Positions 46,967 to 55,459 of a stretch of 64,000 nt of DNA are shown piece after piece (the first letter of the stretch is position 1; each line of letters begins with the position of its first letter). The DNA lies in the NCBI RefSeq assembly GCF_002564045.1, contig NZ_PDJK01000001.1, positions 806,001 through 870,000 of the forward strand, in the 5' to 3' direction. Made by a program: the position numbers and the translations under genes. The notes under the pieces were generated by a model. That model searched no databases. It was not told the DNA's origin and saw only the letters and a program-made list of their open reading frames with translations. The DNA comes from Amycolatopsis sulphurea (GTDB taxonomy: Bacteria > Actinomycetota > Actinomycetes > Mycobacteriales > Pseudonocardiaceae).

Positions 46967-48180
46967 GCTACGCCGAACTGGCGGCACAGGTTCTCGAACA
47001 GGATCTCTGTACCTCATGTGGTGCCTGTGCCGCGGTGTGCCCTCAGGATTTGCTGCGGATCTCCGTCGACCGCCCGGTCGCGGCACTGCGCCCCGAGGTC
47101 GCCGCCGGCGACGTCTCCTGTGGCAGCTGCACGCTCTGCGTGGACGTCTGCCCCGGTAAGGACACCGGCACGGCCGATTCGGAACTGCGGCTGTTCGGCC
47201 GGACCCGGGCCGAGCACGAGCGCTGGGTCGGGGTCAGCCGCCGGACCTGCCAAGCCCGTGCTCTCAACTCGGAGGTACTGGGCGCCGCATCGGCGGGCGG
47301 CGCCGTGACCACGCTGCTCATCACCGCGCTGCGAACCGGGATGATCGATGCCGCCCTGGTCGTCGGCAGGGACGAGGACCGCCCGTGGATCCCGGCGGCG
47401 CACCTGGTGGATACCGAGGCCGCGGTGACCGCGTCGGCACAGGCGAGTTACTCGATCGCGCCCACCCTGCAGTTGTTGCGGGATACGGCGTACCAGCGGA
47501 TCGCTGTGGTGGGCCTGGCCTGCCAGATCCAGGCGCTCAACAAGATGGCGAACCTGCCGGAGCCACCGCCGATGCTGTCCAAGGTGGCCCTGACCATCGA
47601 GATCGCCTGCTCGTCCAACACCCGGCTGGCCGGGACCGAACACCTCATCGAGGATCGGCTTCGGCTGCCGCTGGCCGAGGTCACCGACCTGAAGTACCGG
47701 TCCGGCCGGTACCCGGGCAACTTCACCGCTCGCGACGGCTCCGGCACCGAGCACAGCCTGCCGTTCCACGAGCTGGTGACGACGTTCAAGAAGTTCAAGA
47801 CGTTCCGTTGTCTCGCCTGTCCGGACTGGTGGAGCGGGCTGGCCGACATCTCCGTGGCCGACGGAGACCCGAACATCTTCCGCACCAGCCGGAACGACAC
47901 CGAGGTCCCGAAGACCTCGTTGGTGATGACCAGGACCGGTACCGGTGACGAGCTCGTGGCGCGGGCGGTCGAGCGCGACGAGCTCGAGGTCGCCGACAGC
48001 ACCTTCGAACCCGGCGAAAGCCTGGGGCTGCAACGCAAACGCCACCGGTACCTGGGATATCAGCGCAAGTATCCGGAGCGGGTGCCGCATCCGGCGATGC
48101 CGGGCGAGGAAACCGTCCAGCCGCTGAGCGACGAGGACGTGATCGAGCGGATGAGCCCGGCAGGCGCCCGTGGCGACTGA
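46963..48180 (+). CDS. F420 hydrogenase/dehydrogenase beta-subunit-like iron-sulfur flavoprotein
   Basis: 405 aa. Two [4Fe-4S] ferredoxin motifs at the N terminus (Cys16, 19, 22, 26 and Cys53, 56, 59, 63). The FrhB N- and C-terminal domains follow: AASAGGAVTTLLITALRTG, VGLACQIQALNKM, and the CLACPDWWSGLADISVADG segment with further Cys. The family reduces F420 or uses reduced F420 or ferredoxin to reduce double bonds or remove groups. In this cluster it is the only visible redox enzyme besides the SDR. Overlaps the EPSPS-like gene by 11 bases. Confidence 0.85.
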   Translation: MSYAELAAQVLEQDLCTSCGACAAVCPQDLLRISVDRPVAALRPEVAAGDVSCGSCTLCVDVCPGKDTGTADSELRLFGRTRAEHERWVGVSRRTCQARALNSEVLGAASAGGAVTTLLITALRTGMIDAALVVGRDEDRPWIPAAHLVDTEAAVTASAQASYSIAPTLQLLRDTAYQRIAVVGLACQIQALNKMANLPEPPPMLSKVALTIEIACSSNTRLAGTEHLIEDRLRLPLAEVTDLKYRSGRYPGNFTARDGSGTEHSLPFHELVTTFKKFKTFRCLACPDWWSGLADISVADGDPNIFRTSRNDTEVPKTSLVMTRTGTGDELVARAVERDELEVADSTFEPGESLGLQRKRHRYLGYQRKYPERVPHPAMPGEETVQPLSDEDVIERMSPAGARGD

Positions 48181-49510
48181 GCATCGGGCGGTGCCGGCCC
48201 GGATCCGGCTGGGCCGGCCGCATCCCGGCAACGGGCCGGTCCGCGCGAAACCCCACGCGGACAAGGCGATGAGCCAGCGCGCGACCCTGCTCGCCGCGAT
48301 CGCGGACGGGCAGTCGCACCTCCGGAACCTCGCTGACTGCCGGGACACCGCATCGAACCTGCGAGCGCTTGAGCAGCTCGGCGTCCCTGTCCACGTCGAA
48401 GGAACGAGCGTGACCATCGACGGCGTGGGCCCTGGCGGGTTCGATTTCCGTGGCGAGACAGTGGACGCCGGCAACAGCGCGACTACGGCGAGACTGCTCA
48501 TCGCGGTCTTGGCCGGCAGCCGGGCAGACTGCGTTGTCGACGGCAACGACCTGCTGCGCGACCGGCCGATGGACTGGCTGATAGAACCGCTGAGACAGGT
48601 GGGTGCCGACCTGACCTGCTTCGGGCCGAAGGAGCGGTTGCCGGTGCGCGTGGCAGGCAGGCAGCTGCGGGGCGGCACCGTCGACGTCGAGATCGACTCG
48701 GCCCAGCCGGTATCCGCGATGTTGTTCGCTGGGCTCGCGGCGGACGGCGAGGTGGTCATCCGGCGACGGACGGCGGCCCGCGATCACACGGAGCGGATGC
48801 TGCGCTGGACGGGCGTGGACGTGCGGGCCGCGCGGAACCAGGTGATCCTGACTCCCGGAACTCCGCGCGCCTTCGAGCTGACCGTGCCTGGTGATCCGTC
48901 CGCGGCGGCTGTGCTGGCCGCACTGCACTTGGCCTCGCCGCGAGCGTCGTCGTCTTTGCTGCTCGACGACGTCTGCCTGAATCCGACCCGGCTCGGCTTC
49001 TTCCGCGCTCTGCGGTCGCTCGGTGCGGACATCACGTGGCAGGAGGGTGCGGGCGCCGGGTCGCCGGAGCCGGTCGGCACGATCGAGGTGCGCGGCCCGC
49101 TGCGTCTTGCGGGCGGCACGGTCGGCGGCAAGGAACTCATCCAGGCCGGTATCGACGAGTTGCCGCTCCTGGCCGCGCTGTGCTGCCGGGCAGACCGGCC
49201 GCTGGTCATCGAGGACGCCGCCGAGCTGCGCGACAAGGACATCGACCGGATCACCGCCACGGTGGAGCTGTTGACGCAGTTCGGCATCGAAGCGTCCGCC
49301 ACCTCCGAAGGACTGATCGCCGCTCCGTCGGAGCCGAAGCCGCCGGCGGAGCTTTCGTTGCCAAGGGACCATCGGCTGGTGTTCGCCGGCTGCGTGCTGG
49401 CAGTGCTCGCCGGCGGAGAGCTGGTACTCGACGGCGTGGACGCGGCCGCGACGTCGTATCCGGCTCTGGTCGAGGATCTGGCCACCTATGTTCCGGTGGA
49501 GGTGCTGTGA
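48170..49510 (+). CDS. EPSP synthase (AroA)-like enolpyruvyl transferase family protein
   Basis: 446 aa with the repeated six-unit inside-out barrel pattern. Equivalents of E. coli residues, aligned by eye: Lys22 kept (Lys32, ADKAMSQR), Ser23 is Ala33, Arg27 kept, GNSATTAR, Arg124 kept (LRDRPMD), Ser169-Ser170-Gln171 is SAQ, Asp313 kept (GIDELP), Lys-Glu-Ser-Asp-Arg is KDIDR (Glu341 to Asp), His385-Arg386 kept (DHR), and Lys411 not found (ATSYPA). Substrate phosphate and PEP contacts are therefore altered. Probably acts on another cyclic substrate; in ansatrienin-type pathways an AroA homologue has been proposed to carry out an elimination. GTG start, coupled to the flanking genes. Confidence 0.85.
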   Translation: MATEHRAVPARIRLGRPHPGNGPVRAKPHADKAMSQRATLLAAIADGQSHLRNLADCRDTASNLRALEQLGVPVHVEGTSVTIDGVGPGGFDFRGETVDAGNSATTARLLIAVLAGSRADCVVDGNDLLRDRPMDWLIEPLRQVGADLTCFGPKERLPVRVAGRQLRGGTVDVEIDSAQPVSAMLFAGLAADGEVVIRRRTAARDHTERMLRWTGVDVRAARNQVILTPGTPRAFELTVPGDPSAAAVLAALHLASPRASSSLLLDDVCLNPTRLGFFRALRSLGADITWQEGAGAGSPEPVGTIEVRGPLRLAGGTVGGKELIQAGIDELPLLAALCCRADRPLVIEDAAELRDKDIDRITATVELLTQFGIEASATSEGLIAAPSEPKPPAELSLPRDHRLVFAGCVLAVLAGGELVLDGVDAAATSYPALVEDLATYVPVEVL

Positions 49511-50223
49511 CGCTGGCGATTGTCACCGGAGGTGCCGGGTGCCTCGGCAGCGAGGTGAGCCGCGGCCTCGTCTCCGACGGCCACCATGTGCTGGTGCTCG
49601 ACCGGGCCGGGCACCGGCCGGCGGAGAATCTGACGAGTGCGGTGGTCGACCTGACCGACGAGGACGGTGTGCGGTCGGCCGTGGACAGGGGCATGGCCCG
49701 GCACGGCGCACCCGCGGTGCTGGTCACCTGTCACGGTTGGTCTCCGAAGGGACCCGGCGGGCGGGCCGCGGCCGGCGCCGCGATGCCCGCCGCGGACTTT
49801 CTGGCGGTACTGCGGGTCAACCTGCTCGGCTGCTATCTCGCGATGAAGGCGGTCGTGCCCGCGATGGCGGCGGCCGGTGGCGGGCGGGTGGTCAATGTCA
49901 GCAGTACTTCCGGGCTGACTGGCCGGACCACGGCCAGTCCCGCCTACGCGGCGGCCAAAGCCGGAATCGACGCGCTGACCCGGTCGTTCGCGGCCGAGTA
50001 CGGCGACCGGGGGGTGCTGGTGTCCGCCATCGCACCGGGCAAGTTCCGCAGTCCGGGCTGGGTCGACGACCCGGCGGCAGTGGCCGGATACACCGGAGAA
50101 ATCCCGCTCGGCAGGCTGGCGGAACCGGCGGAAATCGGCGCGGCGATCCGGTTCCTGGTCTCGGCGGGCAACACCTACCTCACCGGCCACACCATGGTGC
50201 TCGACGGAGGGCGGCTGGCATGA
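49507..50223 (+). CDS. Short-chain dehydrogenase/reductase
   Basis: A 238-aa classical SDR. TGGAGCLG glycine loop, catalytic Ser in VSSTSGLTG, YxxxK in AYAAAKAG, and TGHTMVLDGG at the C terminus. A Gly/Ala-rich insert (GGRAAAGAAMPA) precedes helix 4. Overlaps both neighbours (GTGA, ATGA). Likely oxidises or reduces a ring hydroxyl or ketone of the pathway intermediate. Confidence 0.9.
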   Translation: MTLAIVTGGAGCLGSEVSRGLVSDGHHVLVLDRAGHRPAENLTSAVVDLTDEDGVRSAVDRGMARHGAPAVLVTCHGWSPKGPGGRAAAGAAMPAADFLAVLRVNLLGCYLAMKAVVPAMAAAGGGRVVNVSSTSGLTGRTTASPAYAAAKAGIDALTRSFAAEYGDRGVLVSAIAPGKFRSPGWVDDPAAVAGYTGEIPLGRLAEPAEIGAAIRFLVSAGNTYLTGHTMVLDGGRLA

Positions 50224-50972
50224 CCAGGGTCGAAGACCTGACCTGGACCGAGTTCGAGAACCGGGCACCCGGAGTGCCGTACTGGCTGGTCGTCACCGGC
50301 AGCGTCGAGCAGCACGGTCCGCACCTCCCGCTGGGCGCGGACACCCTGGTCGTGGAGCGAGCCGCCGAACTGGTGGCCGACCGGCACGGCGCGCTGGTGC
50401 TGGGCACGGTGCGGGCAGGCGTGCTGCACGCTTTCCAGGACTGGCCGGGCAGTACTCGCCTGACGCCGGAGACTTTCACCTCGACCGTCGTGGAACTGAC
50501 CGCGGGGATCGTGCCGTACCGGAACCGGGTCGTGCTGCTCAACGGGCACGACGAAAACCACGAGTCGCTCATGATCGCGGCACGGCGGCTGGTCGAATGC
50601 CAGGGCACGGACGTCGTCGTGGTGGAGTGGGCCGAACTGGTCAGCGACGTGATCCGCGAGAGGTCCGCTTCGACCAGCGAGGCGCACGCGGGCGAGGGCC
50701 TGACGTCGGTTTTCCTGCACTGGTACCCGGACCGGGTGCGGACTGAACTGGTCGCGCCCGGGGTCGAGCCGGAGAACGGCCTGACCCGGGACGATCTGCA
50801 CGTGGCGAAGCGTGCGCACCGGCCGGTCCGATTCGATCGGGCGGCGGTGCCCTCGGGCGTGATCGGCGACCCGCGGCCGGCGAGCGCGGACAAAGGGGCG
50901 GCGATCGCGGAGGCGTTGGTGGATCGGCTGGAACTGCTGGTGAAGGAGCGAGGATGGCTGTGCGCCCGATGA
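50220..50972 (+). CDS. Creatininase-family metal-dependent amidohydrolase
   Basis: 250 aa. Metal-site motifs: SVEQHGPHLPLGADT (Glu, His, Asp), LNGHDENHES (the family NGHGGN is changed to NGHDEN) and EAHAGEGLTS (family HAGExETS). The family hydrolyses cyclic or formyl amides; members include creatininase, ArfB and MftE. Overlaps the SDR gene by ATGA. In this cluster it could cleave a lactam or a carrier-peptide amide. Confidence 0.83.
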   Translation: MTRVEDLTWTEFENRAPGVPYWLVVTGSVEQHGPHLPLGADTLVVERAAELVADRHGALVLGTVRAGVLHAFQDWPGSTRLTPETFTSTVVELTAGIVPYRNRVVLLNGHDENHESLMIAARRLVECQGTDVVVVEWAELVSDVIRERSASTSEAHAGEGLTSVFLHWYPDRVRTELVAPGVEPENGLTRDDLHVAKRAHRPVRFDRAAVPSGVIGDPRPASADKGAAIAEALVDRLELLVKERGWLCAR

Positions 50973-52261
50973 CGGCCGAGGACGCCGGCACGGCGATGCG
51001 GGAGCTGACCCGGTTCGAGTCGCCGTCGATGTCGGCGACCATCGAAAACGACATCGGCCTGATCGTGTCTCATGCGGACGGCCCCCATTTCTGGGATCGG
51101 GACGGCCGGCGGTATCTCGACCTCACCGCGGGGTCGGGGGTCCATGCGCTCGGCCATGGCGATCCCGGGCTGCTGACGGCGATGTCCGAGCAGCTGCACC
51201 GGTTCGCCCACGGTGGCTGGCAGCTGGGCTGTCCGGCTCGCGCCGAGCTGAGCGGTCGGCTCGCCGAGTTGCTGCCCTGGCCGGATCCGGTGCTGTTGTA
51301 CTGCACAACCGGTTCGGAGGCGGTCGAAGGCGCGCTGAAGGTGGCTCGCGCGGCCACCGGACGGCGGCAGATCCTGGGTTTCCTCGGCGGCTATCACGGA
51401 AAGACCGGCGGGTCGCTCGCTGTCACCGCGAATTCGAGCCTGCGGCGGGACGTCACCGAGCTGCCGATCGCGGCGCTGAGCCTGCCGTATCCCTCGGCCC
51501 GCGGATACCTCACCGCCGAAGTAGTGTCGTCCGAGGCAGAATTCGCGTGGGGCAAAGAGATCCTCGAACATCCGGATTTCGGGCTGGACGACGTGGCCGC
51601 GCTGGTGGTGGAGCCCGTGCAAGGCGCGGGCGGCATGCTGGCGGCAAGTCCCGGCTGGCTTTCGCAGCTGCGCGAGTTCACCAGGAAACACGGCATTCTG
51701 CTGGTTCTGGACGAGATCTATACGGGCTTCGGCCGCACTGGATCGATGTTCGGCTTTCAGCACGACGGCGTCGTGCCGGACCTTGTCGTGCTGGGCAAGG
51801 CGTTGGGTGGCGGTCTGCCCGTCTCCCTGGTCGCCGGACCGCGCGCGGTGATGAAGCGGATAGCGTCGCTCCGGCAGACGAGCACGTTCTCCGCGAATCC
51901 GGTGGCCTGCGCGGCGGGCAATTACGTGGTGCGGCGCGTGGTCGAGGACGACCTGTCGCGGCGTGCTGCCGAGACCGGCGACGCACTGGCGGCTGCGCTT
52001 GCCGCCCTGCGGATCCCCGGCGTCGAGATCACGTTGTGCGGGCGCGGGTTGATGCTGGGCGCACGCGTCCACACGACGGGCGGCGCGGACTTCGTCAAGG
52101 CGGTGGTGGCCCGGATGCGGGAGCTCGGAGTTCTCGTGCTGCGCGGGGGTTCGGACGGTGAGGTGGTGAAGCTGACTCCGCCGCTGACGCTGCCGGCCGA
52201 CGCCGCAACGGCCGCCATCGAGGCTTTCGCCACGGCAATCAGGGACGAGCTCGCGCGGTGA
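50954..52261 (+). CDS. Class III aminotransferase (PLP)
   Basis: 435 aa. PLP Schiff-base lysine Lys282 in LVVLGKALGGGLP; DEIYTGFGRTGSMFG and VEPVQGAGGM are the cofactor-site blocks; CTTGSEAVEGALKVAR binds the phosphate. Introduces an amino group at a non-alpha carbon or terminal aldehyde/ketone in most relatives. The ATG at 50954 follows GAAGGAG with 6-base spacing, overlapping the preceding gene by 19 bases; an ATG at 50969 is the alternative. Confidence 0.9.
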   Translation: MAVRPMTAEDAGTAMRELTRFESPSMSATIENDIGLIVSHADGPHFWDRDGRRYLDLTAGSGVHALGHGDPGLLTAMSEQLHRFAHGGWQLGCPARAELSGRLAELLPWPDPVLLYCTTGSEAVEGALKVARAATGRRQILGFLGGYHGKTGGSLAVTANSSLRRDVTELPIAALSLPYPSARGYLTAEVVSSEAEFAWGKEILEHPDFGLDDVAALVVEPVQGAGGMLAASPGWLSQLREFTRKHGILLVLDEIYTGFGRTGSMFGFQHDGVVPDLVVLGKALGGGLPVSLVAGPRAVMKRIASLRQTSTFSANPVACAAGNYVVRRVVEDDLSRRAAETGDALAAALAALRIPGVEITLCGRGLMLGARVHTTGGADFVKAVVARMRELGVLVLRGGSDGEVVKLTPPLTLPADAATAAIEAFATAIRDELAR

Positions 52262-53058
52262 CCGAACGACTCTGGGTAGGTCGGGTGTTCGTGCGGAGCG
52301 GCTGCGGCGGCAACCACACCGGAGTGGTGCTTGACGAGTGCGGCGCACCGGCCGATCTGGCTGCTGCCCTTGGCTTTCCGGACACCGCGTTCGTGCAAGA
52401 GCACGCCGGACGTTCCGTCACCGTTCGCACGTTCTCGCCGTACGAGGAACTGGCCCAGTGCTTGCAGACGACGCTGGCGGCCCCGGTCGCGCTCGGCGCG
52501 GCCGACAGTGAGACCTGGCGCGTCCGGCATCCCGCCGGCGCCTTGGACGTTCAGGTCGAGCGTGCGACGGACGGATGGCTGTGCTGGGCTCGCGACACTG
52601 ACGCAGCAGGGGAGCCGATGCGCGTCGGCGACTTGCCGGGTTGGCTGAGCGCTGCGGACGTCTATCGGGTGCCGCAGGGACGAAGCAGGTTGTACGCGAG
52701 GGTTTCGGACGTCGCGGAGTTGCCGGTGTTCAGCTCCGCCGAGGTTCTCGCTGTTTGCCGGGCGCATGACTGCACTGCTGTCGTCTTCTTCGCCGAGACC
52801 GCGGCGGAGACCGTGCGGACCAGGGTGTTCACGACTTCGCTGGGAGGTCGGGAAGACGTCGCCACCGGTGGTGCGGCGGCAGGCGTCGGCGTCCTGCTCG
52901 CGCGTGCGCGCCGGACCGGGCGGATCGACGTGATCCAAGGCTCGGAGGAACCAGCCGGACAGGGACACCTGTTGTTGTCGCTGGACAGTGAACGACATGT
53001 CGGCGGCCGGGTATTGCCGCTGCTGACGGGAAGGACAGCGGCATGGGGACCGGACTGA
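52258..53058 (+). CDS. PhzF-family isomerase/epimerase-like protein
   Basis: 266 aa with the two-lobed PhzF/DapF-like plan: FVRSGCGGNHTGVVLDE at the start, LGFPDTAFVQEH where the catalytic Glu would be (Asp here), VRTFSPYEELAQCLQTTLAAPVAL for the first lobe and DVATGGAAAGVGVLL for the second. PhzF isomerises a chorismate-derived diene in phenazine synthesis. The Glu-to-Asp change means activity cannot be assumed. GTGA overlap with the aminotransferase gene. Confidence 0.82.
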   Translation: MTERLWVGRVFVRSGCGGNHTGVVLDECGAPADLAAALGFPDTAFVQEHAGRSVTVRTFSPYEELAQCLQTTLAAPVALGAADSETWRVRHPAGALDVQVERATDGWLCWARDTDAAGEPMRVGDLPGWLSAADVYRVPQGRSRLYARVSDVAELPVFSSAEVLAVCRAHDCTAVVFFAETAAETVRTRVFTTSLGGREDVATGGAAAGVGVLLARARRTGRIDVIQGSEEPAGQGHLLLSLDSERHVGGRVLPLLTGRTAAWGPD

Positions 53059-54158
53059 CAGCGACCCGCCACAGCCGGATCGACGACGTAGCCGGCACCG
53101 AAGAGCTGTTCGCCGGGGCACCGCTCTACGAGAGTCCCGGTTGGCTCCGTTACTGCGAGCGGCTTTCGGGCGGGCGCATGACGTACCTGGTCGCGAGGGA
53201 CGAACACGGCAGTCCGGTCGGGCTCACGGCGACCAGGATCGTGCGTCCAGGCCAGGTGATGGCCCTGTATGACCTCGGTACGTTGTTCGACGACTGGAAG
53301 CCGGCGGCGTTGTACCCGAACGTCGTTTCCGCCGTGTCCGGTTCGCACTGGGTCGATCGTGTCCTGCCCGGTATCGATCCCGCTCCGGTTCGCGCAGTTC
53401 TCGGCAAGGAGCTTGCCGAGGTTGCGGCGGAGCTTGGCTGCCCGGCCGCGGCGGCGTTGTATGTCGACGAGATGGACAGTGCCCGGCAGCTGAGCGCGGC
53501 GATGGGTGGCTCGCCGCCGTTCATCTTCGCCGCGCAGACGCTCCTGACCGGGCAGTGGTCCAGCTTCGACGACTATGTGGCCAGTCTCAAGCGTTCGCGG
53601 CGTAACAAGGTACGACGAGAGCTGCGCGAGTGCCGCGAGAACGGGATCCGGATTTCCGTCCACAGTGGAACGAAAGCGCTCGGCGAGGACACTGCGCGGC
53701 TCCAGGTCGCGTTGCGGGAGAAGTATGCGGTGGGCGGCTCGGTCGAATCCGTTCTTGCCGATTATGAGAATCTTCGTGCGACGGTCGAGGACCGGCTGCT
53801 CGTGTTCCGGGCGGAGCGCGACGGACGGCTGCTGGGCATGAGCATCGCATTGCTGGACGGCGATCGGCTGCACCTGCGGCTGGTCGGCTTCGATTACTCG
53901 CAGGAGCTGGACTTCCTCTATTTCACCGTGTTGTTCTACGCGCCGATTGAATGGGGTTCCCGCAACGGGATGACGTCCTATGCGTTCGGCACCAGCAGCT
54001 ATCCCGCGAAACTGGCACGCGGCTGCCTGCCGGCGCCGCTCTACGCCGTCGTGCGCTGGCCCGATGCGGACCGCGCGGCCTGCGAGGAGCGAGCGCGAGC
54101 GCACGAGAAGGCGCTGAGCGCGGAGCTCGGCATCGGAGACGGTGAGGGGAATTCGTGA
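53043..54158 (+). CDS. FemAB/GNAT-like acyl- or aminoacyl-transferase
   Basis: 371 aa with two GNAT-type folds. The first lobe has YESPGWLRYCERLSGGRMTYLVARDEHG, a long basic helix LKRSRRNKVRRELRECRENGI follows, and the second lobe has LLVFRAERDGRLLGMSIALLDGDRLHLRLVGFDYSQELDFLYFTVLFY. This layout is shared by FemX/FemAB-type tRNA-dependent aminoacyl transferases and BioF2-like acetyltransferases. In peptide antibiotic clusters such proteins add an amino acid from tRNA. Donor not determinable here. Confidence 0.75.
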   Translation: MGTGLTATRHSRIDDVAGTEELFAGAPLYESPGWLRYCERLSGGRMTYLVARDEHGSPVGLTATRIVRPGQVMALYDLGTLFDDWKPAALYPNVVSAVSGSHWVDRVLPGIDPAPVRAVLGKELAEVAAELGCPAAAALYVDEMDSARQLSAAMGGSPPFIFAAQTLLTGQWSSFDDYVASLKRSRRNKVRRELRECRENGIRISVHSGTKALGEDTARLQVALREKYAVGGSVESVLADYENLRATVEDRLLVFRAERDGRLLGMSIALLDGDRLHLRLVGFDYSQELDFLYFTVLFYAPIEWGSRNGMTSYAFGTSSYPAKLARGCLPAPLYAVVRWPDADRAACEERARAHEKALSAELGIGDGEGNS

Positions 54159-55459
54159 CGAAACGTCGTTTGCTGGTGGTGGACGCGCCGGGCGGTCCAC
54201 GGCCGGAACAGTATCTGCGCAGTTTGTGCGAGGAATTCAGCGTTACGGTGGTGTGGTTGTCCGTCGAGGCGCCCGCGGGCCGGGACCGCCGCCGGGCAGC
54301 GGTCTCGCTCGCGCCGACAGACATCGCCGTCGGGAATCCGCTGGACCTGGCAGGCGAAATACGGCGAGTGGCCGACGCCCACGAGCCTGACGGGATACTC
54401 GCGCTGAGCGAGCGCGTCGTTCATGTCGCACAATCGGCCGCCTATGAGCGTGGGTTGCCCGCCAACCGCCCGGAGACCTTGCAAGCGTTGCAGGACAAGA
54501 GGATCCAGCGGGAGCAGTTGGCCAAGGCCGGCCTCGCGGTCCCCGAACCGTGGGTCCTGCGCACCGAGCGAGACTGCGCCGCGGCCGCCGGAGGGGCAGC
54601 GTTTCCCGCGGTGCTCAAGCCTTCGGTGGGTATGGGCAGCATCGCGACCTACCTGATTCCGGGTCCGGAGGAGCTGCTCGCGACTTGGCGGTCCGCGATG
54701 GAGATTGTCGCCGCGGACAGCCGGATAGCGCACCACAGCCCGGTTCTGCTGCTGGAAGAGCTGTTGCCCGGCATGGACCCGGTGGACGAGCCGAGGCTTG
54801 GCGACTACGTCTCGGTCGAAGTGCTGGTGACCGACGACGGCCCGAACATCCTTGCGGTGTCGGACAAATTGCCGCTGTCCCCGCCGTTTCGGGAGAACGC
54901 GCATTTCCTGCCGTCGGTCCGGCCGCCTGGCGTCCTGGCACCGATCACCGACTGCGTCCTGGCCGCGCACGAAGCGCTCGGGATCACCCACGGGGTCACG
55001 CACACCGAGGTCAAGCTCACGCCGGCCGGCCCGGCGATCATCGAAGTCAACGGACGGGTCGGCGGTGGCGTGACCGAGGAACTGCGGCTCGCGGCGAACT
55101 ACGACCTGCCGCTCCACCTGGCCCGGACGGCCGTCGGGCGGCCGGCCGACACCCGCCCGGCGTTTCACCGGTACGCGTCGTTTCTCACTCCCCAGCCGCC
55201 GCAGGGACATCACGTGGTGCGGCGGTCCCCGGCGACGGCCGAGCTACGGGCGGCGTTTCCCGCGCTGGACGAGATCGTCCATATCACCGCCGCCGGCCAG
55301 ATCGCCGATTCCGCCGTCGGCACCGCCGGCAATCTGGTCAAGGCATTCGCCGCCGCGCCGGCCCACGAGGACCTCGTCGACCTGGCCGAGCGCATCACCG
55401 GTCCCGAGTACTTCCGGCTCGAAGAGATATCGGCCGGCGACAAGGAGAAGAAGACGTGA
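54155..55459 (+). CDS. ATP-grasp ligase (second)
   Basis: 434 aa. FPAVLKPSVGMGSIATYLI (glycine loop), VLLLEELLPG and YVSVEVLV (central strands), and HTEVKLTPAGPAIIEVNGRVGGGVTEEL (metal ligands Glu and Asn, active-site Arg). More canonical than the first ATP-grasp protein at 43788 and not its close paralogue. Likely forms a second amide bond. GTGA and GTGA overlaps with both neighbours show tight coupling. Confidence 0.87.
   Translation: MTKRRLLVVDAPGGPRPEQYLRSLCEEFSVTVVWLSVEAPAGRDRRRAAVSLAPTDIAVGNPLDLAGEIRRVADAHEPDGILALSERVVHVAQSAAYERGLPANRPETLQALQDKRIQREQLAKAGLAVPEPWVLRTERDCAAAAGGAAFPAVLKPSVGMGSIATYLIPGPEELLATWRSAMEIVAADSRIAHHSPVLLLEELLPGMDPVDEPRLGDYVSVEVLVTDDGPNILAVSDKLPLSPPFRENAHFLPSVRPPGVLAPITDCVLAAHEALGITHGVTHTEVKLTPAGPAIIEVNGRVGGGVTEELRLAANYDLPLHLARTAVGRPADTRPAFHRYASFLTPQPPQGHHVVRRSPATAELRAAFPALDEIVHITAAGQIADSAVGTAGNLVKAFAAAPAHEDLVDLAERITGPEYFRLEEISAGDKEKKT

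Noticed and set aside
50180-52348. 722-codon minus-strand open frame
   Set aside because: Shadow of the creatininase-like and aminotransferase genes, whose motifs are clear on the plus strand.
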